Assembly: GCA_963784195.1 (NCBI GenBank)
Contig: CAWARA010000029.1
Coordinates: 1-64,000 of the forward strand
DNA: 64,000 bases
Source: CAVQAH01 sp963784195
GTDB lineage: Bacteria > Acidobacteriota > Vicinamibacteria > Vicinamibacterales > 2-12-FULL-66-21
Reading direction: 5' to 3'
In this document: piece after piece, positions 57,822 to 64,000 of the stretch
How the letters are laid out: each line of letters opens with the position of its first letter
Numbering within the stretch: position 1 is the stretch's first letter
Made by a program: the position numbers and the translations under genes
Notes under the pieces: model-generated
What the model was told of the DNA's origin: nothing
The model's input: the letters and a program-made list of their open reading frames with translations, nothing else
Database searches by the model: none

Positions 57822-58409
57822 ATGCACCTGTTCACAACTGCAGCCGTTGTGTTGGTAATGGCGGTCACCACGGTTGGTGGTCAGAAGACGACGCAGACCG
57901 GGCCCGGCGCCGCCGGCAGCCCGCACGTGCGCACGGATTGGACGATCGACGGCGCCGCGATCTCGATCGAGTACGGACGGCCGTTCCTCAAGGGACGAAC
58001 TGTCGGAAAAGAGGTGGCACCGTTCGGTTCCGAGTGGCGAACTGGCGCCGACGAGGCGACGACGATCAAGACCGACAAGCCGTTGAAGTTCGGCACGCTC
58101 GCGGTGCCAGCCGGCACCTACACGATCTACACGCTGCCCGGAGAGAAACAGTGGCAGCTCATCGTCAGCAAGGCGACAGGGCAATGGGGCATTCCATACC
58201 CTGCGGGTAAGGATCTGGGCCGCGTGCCGATGACAGTCGGAAAACCTGGTGCGCCTGCCGAGCAGCTCACCATCTCGATTCAGGACACGCCCGGAGGTGC
58301 GACGTTGCACGTCGACTGGGGGACCACGCGCGCCAGCGTGCCCTTACGGTTGGGTAAACGTGCGACGTGCGACGTGCTTGGGGCTCGGAGCTTGGCTTGG
58401 CTCAGTTGA
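57822..58409 (+). CDS. DUF2911-family secreted protein with repeat-derived tail
   Basis: The 195-residue product has a signal peptide and a DUF2911 domain (SPHVRTDWTIDGAAISIEYGRPFLKGR, FGSEWRTGADEATTI, VPAGTYTIYTLPGEKQWQLIVS). The domain ends at ASVPLRLG. The last ~17 residues (KRATCDVLGARSLAWLS) are encoded by the CGTGCGA heptamer array that follows, so the original stop seems to have been lost to it. AGGAGG precedes the ATG. The function of the family is not known. Confidence 0.85.
   Translation: MHLFTTAAVVLVMAVTTVGGQKTTQTGPGAAGSPHVRTDWTIDGAAISIEYGRPFLKGRTVGKEVAPFGSEWRTGADEATTIKTDKPLKFGTLAVPAGTYTIYTLPGEKQWQLIVSKATGQWGIPYPAGKDLGRVPMTVGKPGAPAEQLTISIQDTPGGATLHVDWGTTRASVPLRLGKRATCDVLGARSLAWLS
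58359..58403. repeat. Heptamer array, CGTGCGA / GGAGCTT type
   Basis: CGTGCGA, CGTGCGA, CGTGCTT, GGGGCTC, GGAGCTT, GGCTTGG: the array changes from the word used at 52676 to the complement of the CGAGCCC word used at 20863 and 24598. It lies inside the 3' end of the DUF2911 reading frame and just before the PQQ-esterase gene. Confidence 0.7.
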
Positions 58410-58426
58410 TTGTTGAAGGGATGCAT

Positions 58427-60835
58427 ATGTTTCTATTCCGGGTAGCTGCGGCGGTACCACTCGTTGCGGCGCTGGTGGCATTCAGTGCGCCGCAGCCGGG
58501 TGCGGCTTCGGGCTCAGAGTGGCCGCGGTGGCGGGGTGCGAACTTCGATGGAACGGTCACCACCGGAAAGAACATCTTTGCGAAGCCGTTCGCGTTGAAG
58601 GTCCGGTGGCGGAAAACGATCGGCACGGGCTATTCGGGAGTCGTGATCGCGGATGGTCACGCCGTGACGATGGCGTCCGACGGCAAGACCGACTTCGTGA
58701 TCGCGCTGAGCTCGGACTCAGGGGCTGAGAAGTGGCGCGTGCCGGTCGGCGAGGCATTTCCGGGCAGGGATGGATCGACGGGCGGACCTGTCTCGACCCC
58801 GGCGATTGCTTCGGGCGTCGTCTACGCGCTCGGCCCGCACGGGAACCTCGTCGCCCTGCAACTCGCCAGTGGAGCCGAATTGTGGAAACGCAAGATCGAG
58901 GCTGAGGTCCCGCATTGGGGATTCACGACCTCGCCGTTGATCGCCGGCGATGTCGTCATCGTGCTGACCGGCGGCGCACCGGATCGCGCGATCACCGCCT
59001 TCAACAAGCAGACTGGCGCAGTCGCGTGGAGCGTCGGTTCCGACGTGGCCAGCTATCAATCGCCGATGCTGACCACCGTGGACGGGCGCGAGCTGGTGCT
59101 GGTGGGCGGCGATCAGTACCTGTTTGCGCTCGATCCAGCGAATGGCCGTGAGGTGTGGCGGTACGAACATGGTGGTCGCGGGTTCTACGCGAAGATCGTC
59201 AATCCCGTGCGCGTCGCTCGCGATGAGTTCCTGATCACATACCGCCCGGACGAGTCCGTGCTGTTGAAGACCGCGCCACGTCCCGAGGTCGCGTGGAGCA
59301 CGCGCGAGCTCAAACTCAATTACGCGACGCCGGTCGTTTCCGGCGGACGGATCTTCGGCTACTCGGGAGCCTTTCTCACGGCGATCGATGCGCGAACCGG
59401 GACGCTGGCGTGGCGATCGAGGCCACCCGGCGATGGCTTCCCGATCCTCGTCGACGGTCACCTGGTGGTGCTGACCAAGCGTGGGACGCTCGCCGTGGCC
59501 GCGACCGACTCGGCCGCCTATGACGAGAAAGCCTCTATCGAGTTGTTCACGCGTCTCGCCTGGACGCCGCCGTCCTTTGCCGAGGGACGTATCTTCGCTC
59601 GCGATTCGTATGCCGAGATCGCCGCGGTTGACGTCGTGCCTCTGGCGAGCAAGACGATGACGTCGGCGGCCGACCCTGTTGTCGGCCGTGTCCCTGGCTC
59701 CCGGTTCGATCAGTGGGTGACCGAAGTGGAGCGAGCGTCAGATGCGGAAGCGAGAATCAACAAGTTGCTCGCGGACCAGAAGGAGAACCCGATCCTCGAA
59801 GGTGACCGGATCGCGCATCTCGTCTACAAGGGCGCCGCTGACGATCTCGCGTTGCGAGGAGACATGTTCGAGATCGGTCGGGAAGTGCAGATGCACCGCG
59901 TTGGGAAGACCGATTTCTTCTTCGCGTCGCTCGAGCTTCCGCCCGACGCGCGCATCGCCTATCAGTTCGTCCGCAATCTCGGCGAGACGATCGCCGATCC
60001 AAGGAATCCCCGGCAAGCGACGTCGCCGACGTATGCTGGATCGATCTCTTTGCTGGTGATGCCCGGTGCAGAGAAAACCGGTTCAGTGCCGGGCGCCGCC
60101 ACGCTGGGCGGTCGCATGGAGGAGCATGAAATCGAAACCGCTACCGAGCAGGCCGAACATCTGAGGTGGGGCGGGAAGCGCAAGGTCTTCGTCTATCTCC
60201 CGCGCGGATACGAGGCGGACCAGAGTCGCCGATATCCGGTGCTGTACGTGCTGTACGGGGAGGAAATGAAGAACGCGCACTTCGATGCGGTCCTCGACCA
60301 CGAGATCGGCGCGACGGCCAGGCCGCTGATCGCCGTATTCGTCGAGTCTACTAACGCCTACGAGTACGCGCGAACATTCCGGGAGGCCCACCGCCGGATG
60401 CTGACTGAAACGATCGTCAAGTGGACCGATTCGCGCTTCCGCACGCTCGCCGAGGCGCAACAGCGGTTCGTGCTCGGCCACGACGAGGCAGGCGTCGGCG
60501 CGCTGGAAACGGTCCTCAATGCACCGCAGGTCTTTGGTGGCGCAGCCCTGCAGTCGATCTTTCCAGTGGGCAAGGGCGACGAGGAGCTGCTTGCGCTGAT
60601 CGATCGAACACCGAAGTCGTCTCAGCGTTTCTACGTGGACTGGGGCAAGCTCGATCCGCGTCGACGGGCGGACAATGTCGATGTAGCAGCCTTTACGAGC
60701 GCGGTTCGCGACCGCTTGCGCCAGCGTGGTTTTCAGGTCGAGTCGCGAGAGACAGCCGACGGTTCGGCGCTGCCGTTCTTTGTCGATCGCGCCAGGTTTG
60801 CGATGCGCGCGTTCTTCCCGGCTGAGGCACGATAG
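58427..60835 (+). CDS. PQQ-like beta-propeller fused to esterase-like domain
   Basis: The ~802-residue product has a signal peptide, then a PQQ/BamB-like propeller (residues ~25-420; WPRWRGANFDGTV, LALDPANGREVWRYEHGG, ITAFNKQTGAVAWSV). Next comes an enterochelin-esterase-like N domain (DLALRGDMFEIGREVQMHRVGKTD) and an esterase-D-like alpha/beta domain (KRKVFVYLPRGYEADQSRRYPVLYVLYG). At the nucleophile elbow the sequence is GHDEAG where GxSxG is expected, so the catalytic serine is absent and this half may only bind. The ATG at 58427 is chosen because GAAGGG is six bases upstream; the ATG at 58421 touches it. Confidence 0.8.
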   Translation: MFLFRVAAAVPLVAALVAFSAPQPGAASGSEWPRWRGANFDGTVTTGKNIFAKPFALKVRWRKTIGTGYSGVVIADGHAVTMASDGKTDFVIALSSDSGAEKWRVPVGEAFPGRDGSTGGPVSTPAIASGVVYALGPHGNLVALQLASGAELWKRKIEAEVPHWGFTTSPLIAGDVVIVLTGGAPDRAITAFNKQTGAVAWSVGSDVASYQSPMLTTVDGRELVLVGGDQYLFALDPANGREVWRYEHGGRGFYAKIVNPVRVARDEFLITYRPDESVLLKTAPRPEVAWSTRELKLNYATPVVSGGRIFGYSGAFLTAIDARTGTLAWRSRPPGDGFPILVDGHLVVLTKRGTLAVAATDSAAYDEKASIELFTRLAWTPPSFAEGRIFARDSYAEIAAVDVVPLASKTMTSAADPVVGRVPGSRFDQWVTEVERASDAEARINKLLADQKENPILEGDRIAHLVYKGAADDLALRGDMFEIGREVQMHRVGKTDFFFASLELPPDARIAYQFVRNLGETIADPRNPRQATSPTYAGSISLLVMPGAEKTGSVPGAATLGGRMEEHEIETATEQAEHLRWGGKRKVFVYLPRGYEADQSRRYPVLYVLYGEEMKNAHFDAVLDHEIGATARPLIAVFVESTNAYEYARTFREAHRRMLTETIVKWTDSRFRTLAEAQQRFVLGHDEAGVGALETVLNAPQVFGGAALQSIFPVGKGDEELLALIDRTPKSSQRFYVDWGKLDPRRRADNVDVAAFTSAVRDRLRQRGFQVESRETADGSALPFFVDRARFAMRAFFPAEAR

Positions 60836-60845
60836 CGATTATTCA

Positions 60846-62015
60846 TCAGCGCTGCGGCGCCGCGATCGTGAACTGGCGAACGGCGCTGTTCATCGTCGCT
60901 GAAGTACCCTCGCTTTCGGCGGTGACCGTCACATCGAACGATCTCCCGGCAGACGCATTTGCGGGTACCTTGACGGATGCCGTAACCGTCGCCTCTGCTC
61001 CCTGCGCAAGGTCGACGAAGGCAGGCTCGACGACGCCGACCACGCCTTGACCGTAAACGACGACGATCCGGAAGCGCGCGGCAGGCCCGTGGTTACGGAC
61101 AGCGATTGGGACCGGTGTTGTCGATCCCGCGCGTAGCTCGTCGGGTCCACTTATCGAGAGTTCAACGGATGCCGCGCGGAAGAGTGCTGCATAAAGTCGC
61201 TGATAGGTGAGACCCGCTGCGTCGGTTCCCACAGCCGCGACCCGGAAAGCCTGCGACGGCAGCTCAATCGGTCCGATGAACTCGTCGTCATCGATCTTCT
61301 CGAGATCGAGCTGTCGAAGGATCGTGCCGTCCAACGCGACGAGTGAGAATCGGGGCGGGTTCGACGAACCGAACATCTTCGTCTGCAATGTTGCGGGCCT
61401 GTTGACGACCGGCTGCCCCTGAATTGGAAACCATCCTTCGTGACCGGGCCCGCCGGCGAGCCGGACGAACTCTGCAGTCATCAGCGACAGTTCCGTACGG
61501 GCGTGAGCCACAAGCCAGAAGCGTCCCGTTGCTACCACGCGTGCGCGCCAAAGGCCGGATGCCGGCTTGTCGACCGTCAGGACGTGTGCGCAATTGAGGA
61601 TGGTCTCTTCGGCACCGGGCGGGCGCGCGTTGACCGTGCCGTCTGGCGCGGTCACGTTCAGCGTGCCACCCTCACGGTCGAACGATGCACTGATGGTGAA
61701 GCGGTTCACTGACGCATCGATGGGCACGTCGAATTCGCGGGGCGCGTTCTCGGGGGCAGCATGTGCCCACAGGATCAACTCCCGGCTGGCGAGCGACTGC
61801 TCGCGCATGATGTGGGCTGACGCGGCGAGCTCGGACGGGTTCAGAAAGAACGGCTGACCGCCGGTTTCGTTCGCGATACGGATGTACGACGGGTCGGCCG
61901 GTCCACAGGTGCGTGGGCCGAACTCGCGTGTCCTGTTCTGTTGATGGCCGCCGCGATTGTCTTCGACTTGCGAGCAGACGGCGAGGATGATGGCAAAGGC
62001 GGCAATGCTCTTCAT
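60846..62015 (-). CDS. Secreted beta-sandwich protein with NEW3-like C-terminus
   Basis: The 389-residue product has a signal peptide and an N-terminal stretch (PSYIRIANETGGQPFFLNPSE) like the end of VWA/hemicentin-type extracellular proteins. Middle beta domains follow, and the C-terminal ~110 residues resemble a NEW3/CARDB domain (AGSTTPVPIAVRNHGPAARFRIVV, VPANASAGRSFDVTVTAESEG). There are no enzyme motifs; binding or structural work outside the membrane is likely. It is convergent with the PQQ-esterase gene. Confidence 0.6.
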   Translation of the reverse strand: MKSIAAFAIILAVCSQVEDNRGGHQQNRTREFGPRTCGPADPSYIRIANETGGQPFFLNPSELAASAHIMREQSLASRELILWAHAAPENAPREFDVPIDASVNRFTISASFDREGGTLNVTAPDGTVNARPPGAEETILNCAHVLTVDKPASGLWRARVVATGRFWLVAHARTELSLMTAEFVRLAGGPGHEGWFPIQGQPVVNRPATLQTKMFGSSNPPRFSLVALDGTILRQLDLEKIDDDEFIGPIELPSQAFRVAAVGTDAAGLTYQRLYAALFRAASVELSISGPDELRAGSTTPVPIAVRNHGPAARFRIVVVYGQGVVGVVEPAFVDLAQGAEATVTASVKVPANASAGRSFDVTVTAESEGTSATMNSAVRQFTIAAPQR

Positions 62016-62021
62016 GTGTGT

Positions 62022-62906
62022 TCAACCCGCTCTGGTTCCATTCGGCACGGGCCACTCCGGTTGTGCCAGCGCCGGCCGGACACCATCCGCGTAGCCGATA
62101 TCGAACAGCATGCCCTCCGACTGGTGGCCGTGAATCGTGCGTGGCGGGATATTGACGACAAACAGGGCCTGCTGACCTTGAACGAGTTGCGGTTCCGAGC
62201 GTTCCTTCTTGATGCCGGCCACGATGGTGCGCTGCCGATCCCCAAAGTCCACCGTCAGCCGCGACAGCCGCGCGGCGCCTGCCACGTCGTCGACCTTGAC
62301 GACCGTGCCGACACGAACGTCGAGCTGCCCCATGGCCTCCACTGTCGCCGTAGGTTTGACCGCGGCGGGTTGAAACCTGGAGGGCGACGGGCCATTCGCG
62401 TCGAGCTGGGCGGCCAGGCGTTCGATCTGATGCAGGTGATTGAGATCGTGGCCGGCATACAGGCGAATCAGGTGGCGCACCGTCTCTTTCCCACGCTCCG
62501 CGTGCATCCCGTAGTACTCCAGCTGTTCCTCGGTCAGCCCGTCGAGCAGGCGCAGCGTGCTCGTGCGAACCGCGTTGAAGGTCGTCAGGCTGGAAAACGC
62601 ATCCTGGGCAGGGTACTTGAAAGCCGACGCCCATTGATCCTGATCGAACGGCTGAATCGGCGTGCCCGGGTTTGCGAGGATCATCCGGAGCCGATAGCCC
62701 GCGACGATCTCAGCGTCGGCGAGGTGCGTGACGATCGCGGCAATGCTCCAGCGGCCGGCCTCAGGCGTCCAGCGAAGGTTGTCGTCCGATCGGCCGGCTA
62801 TCACGGCACCGATACGCGACGGCGTCGCGGCCAGCACCTGCATCGGGTCCTGCGTTCCGAGGTTCGAGATGATTCGCGCGATGTACTGTTCCGCTGTTTC
62901 TGGCAT
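62022..62906 (-). CDS. DinB-like domain fused to CsaA-type tRNA-binding domain
   Basis: Residues ~1-165 are a DinB/YfiT-type four-helix metal-binding fold (GRWSIAAIVTHLADAEIVAGYRL, HLIRLYAGHDLNHLHQIERL, with the histidines usual for the metal site). Residues ~190-294 are a CsaA/EMAP-type OB fold (LDVRVGTVVKVDDVAGAARLSRL, LFVVNIPPRTIHGHQSEGML, EWPVPNGTRAG). CsaA proteins bind tRNA or act as chaperones; DinB proteins are thiol-transferase-like or stress proteins. The two are normally separate genes. It is followed after six bases by the NEW3-like gene on the same strand. Confidence 0.8.
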   Translation of the reverse strand: MPETAEQYIARIISNLGTQDPMQVLAATPSRIGAVIAGRSDDNLRWTPEAGRWSIAAIVTHLADAEIVAGYRLRMILANPGTPIQPFDQDQWASAFKYPAQDAFSSLTTFNAVRTSTLRLLDGLTEEQLEYYGMHAERGKETVRHLIRLYAGHDLNHLHQIERLAAQLDANGPSPSRFQPAAVKPTATVEAMGQLDVRVGTVVKVDDVAGAARLSRLTVDFGDRQRTIVAGIKKERSEPQLVQGQQALFVVNIPPRTIHGHQSEGMLFDIGYADGVRPALAQPEWPVPNGTRAG

Positions 62907-62964
62907 GCGTTCGCTCCCGCCGAGATCCTAGCCGGGCTGGCGCCAGCCATCCATGCCATTGTTT

Positions 62965-63561
62965 TCATGGCATCGGCGAATTGTGCTCATAGTCAGCTGC
63001 TCGGCCTGATGCATCGTGCCACCAGACGAGCCGGGGCTTCGGGCCGCTCTGCACCAGCGGATACGAGACTGCGATGCGGCTTCCATCTCCTTGACGACAG
63101 AGTCGCGCGTCTTCGGCATGACGGCAGGATGAAGAGCAGGCAGCGGTAGAGGCGCTCGTGCGGCGGCATCATCGATCGGTCGCTGACGGAATTGCCGTGG
63201 CGAGCGCGATGGTTCGCTGCAGGCGCGCGACTTCTGCGCGAAGGACCGCCTGGCCGAGAGGCGTCAGCGCGTGATAGGCCTGCCGTTCGTCCGTCACCCC
63301 CGCACGCCCGCGCGGTTCGTCCGATCAAACCGTCGGGCTTCGGCGAGCTCGCGCATCAAGCGGTACAGCGTGCACCGGGCCGAGCAGGCGCCGGCGTGGC
63401 ACCGTGGCGTTGCACGCCATCCAGGATCTCGATACCAGGTCGCGGGCCCCGGCGAGGGTGGCCAGCGGCCGGCGAACGCACAGGTCTCAGCGGCACATGA
63501 CGTTGCACTATTTCTGACGATGGCCGATTCGTTCGGTTTTGCATTATCTTCAGAATCGCAT
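62965..63561 (-). pseudogene. Relic of a PadR-ADOP gene pair
   Basis: Reading from the right, fragments of a PadR protein appear in several frames (CTLYRLMRELAEARRF, then DERQAYHALTPLGQAVLRAEV ending at a TGA that overlaps ATGATG). The ATG begins PPHERLYRCLLFILPSCRR, the prefix of an ADOP permease, which breaks off after ~25 codons. Everything beyond is gone; the DinB-CsaA gene follows. It is the most decayed of the ADOP loci here. Confidence 0.6.
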
Positions 63562-63708
63562 GTAGTTTGAACGGCGCACTACGCCGATCGGTCGGCGGCC
63601 GCTGTCGAGAATCTGCTCCCTGCCAGGGAGCCGTTGGTCCCCATCAGGGGACCGGTCGCGGAATCGCCGTTCCCAGGCCCGCCTGCGGGCCCTAGATTCT
63701 GTCGAAGG

Positions 63709-64000
63709 ATGCCAACCCTTCCCGTCTCACGCGACGTCGTCCGTCTGCAGACCGACCTCCTGACGGTCGGCCGGTTCGAAGCGCACCCCCACGACTCCGA
63801 CTTCGAAACGGCCGGCGCGATCACGACCCCCGTCTTCGTGTTCCCGCGCGTCAGCGTCTGGATTCAGCACGATGGCGACGATGCGTTTGTGGCCGATCCG
63901 AACTGGATCACGTGTTACAACGCGAGTCAGCCCTATCGCCGCAGGAAGATCAGCCACGAAGGGGACGTGAGTGACTGGTTCCGCCTCCGCCCCGACGCCC
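63709..64000 (+). CDS. AraC-type regulator, N-terminal part (runs off the window)
   Basis: An open frame from the ATG reads PTLPVSRDVVRLQTDLLTV, FPRVSVWIQHDGDDAFVADP, NWITCYNASQPYRRRKISHE and DVSDWFRLRPD, without a stop to the window end. This is the sensor half of a group of acidobacterial AraC-family regulators with the pattern VWIxHDG and YNxxQPY. The DNA-binding half would lie beyond the window. The ATG touches a GAAGG motif, so the real start could differ. The 150 bases before it, to 63562, show nothing recognisable. Confidence 0.65.
   Translation, partial: MPTLPVSRDVVRLQTDLLTVGRFEAHPHDSDFETAGAITTPVFVFPRVSVWIQHDGDDAFVADPNWITCYNASQPYRRRKISHEGDVSDWFRLRPDA

Noticed and set aside
63712..63824. 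A minus-strand gene near the window end
   Set aside because: The plus strand here encodes a recognisable AraC-type sensor domain; the minus-strand frames are its shadows.

Overview
The window is a high-GC bacterial chromosome segment. Several features point to an acidobacterium, probably the Vicinamibacteria (subdivision 6): seven loci of duplicated ADOP/MacB-like orphan permeases in 64 kb, PadR regulators placed directly before some of them, a carboxypeptidase-regulatory-domain TonB receptor, a winged-helix/TolB-type membrane regulator, and many secreted PQQ, HEAT-cyclophilin, amidohydrolase and DUF2911-type proteins. This assignment is inferred from gene content; no rRNA or tRNA gene was seen.

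Layout. 1-9.3 kb: a TolB-like regulator, a Tat-exported GH127 enzyme fused to an Lcl/DUF1566-type domain, an APC permease, an NTF2-like protein, a small membrane protein, a frameshifted multicopper oxidase and an outer-membrane protein. 9.4-16 kb: a frameshifted ADOP permease, a secreted TIM-barrel-like protein and a TonB receptor broken by three frameshifts. 16-24.7 kb: ankyrin protein, acyl-CoA ligase, sensor kinase, HdeD-like membrane protein with the tail of a lost ADOP gene behind it, an amidohydrolase and a decayed IS481-type element. 24.7-33 kb: PadR plus a ruined ADOP, a HEAT-cyclophilin fusion, an ArsR-SRPBCC fusion with a clear operator, and an intact ADOP. 33.5-43.8 kb: an EamA transporter followed by a form I aerobic CO dehydrogenase locus (XdhC/CoxF-like, MocA, CoxM-S-L-G, XdhC-YHS, CoxD, CoxE). 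43.8-51.1 kb: PadR-ADOP-gluzincin operon, a DJ-1-like protein and another ADOP with a tandem operator. 51.4-64 kb: alpha/beta hydrolase, AraC regulator, lipoprotein, IS110 remnant, NarL/DesK-type two-component pair, DUF2911 protein, PQQ-propeller/esterase fusion, a NEW3-like secreted protein, a DinB-CsaA fusion, a PadR-ADOP relic and the start of another AraC-type regulator.

How the genes work together. CoxM, CoxS and CoxL form the FAD, [2Fe-2S] and molybdopterin subunits of an aerobic CO dehydrogenase; CoxL carries the form I active-site signature AYRCSFR. MocA, the XdhC-like proteins, CoxD (AAA+) and CoxE (VWA) are cofactor and active-site maturation functions, and CoxG is the usual accessory protein. 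The cluster suggests scavenging of trace CO.

The most unusual feature is not a gene. Most intergenic gaps hold arrays of a degenerate 7-bp word, often as two facing arms that would fold into long hairpins. The word differs from gap to gap (CAACTCC, AATCGGA, GCCCATC, CGAGCCC, CGTAGTC, CGTGCGA and others) but the 7-bp period and, in several cases, the palindromic layout are kept. Variant units are mirrored on the two arms, some arrays run into the ends of genes, one sits inside the cox operon, and two are interrupted by or flank insertion-sequence remnants. Many long genes also carry frameshifts, which may be true decay or assembly indels.
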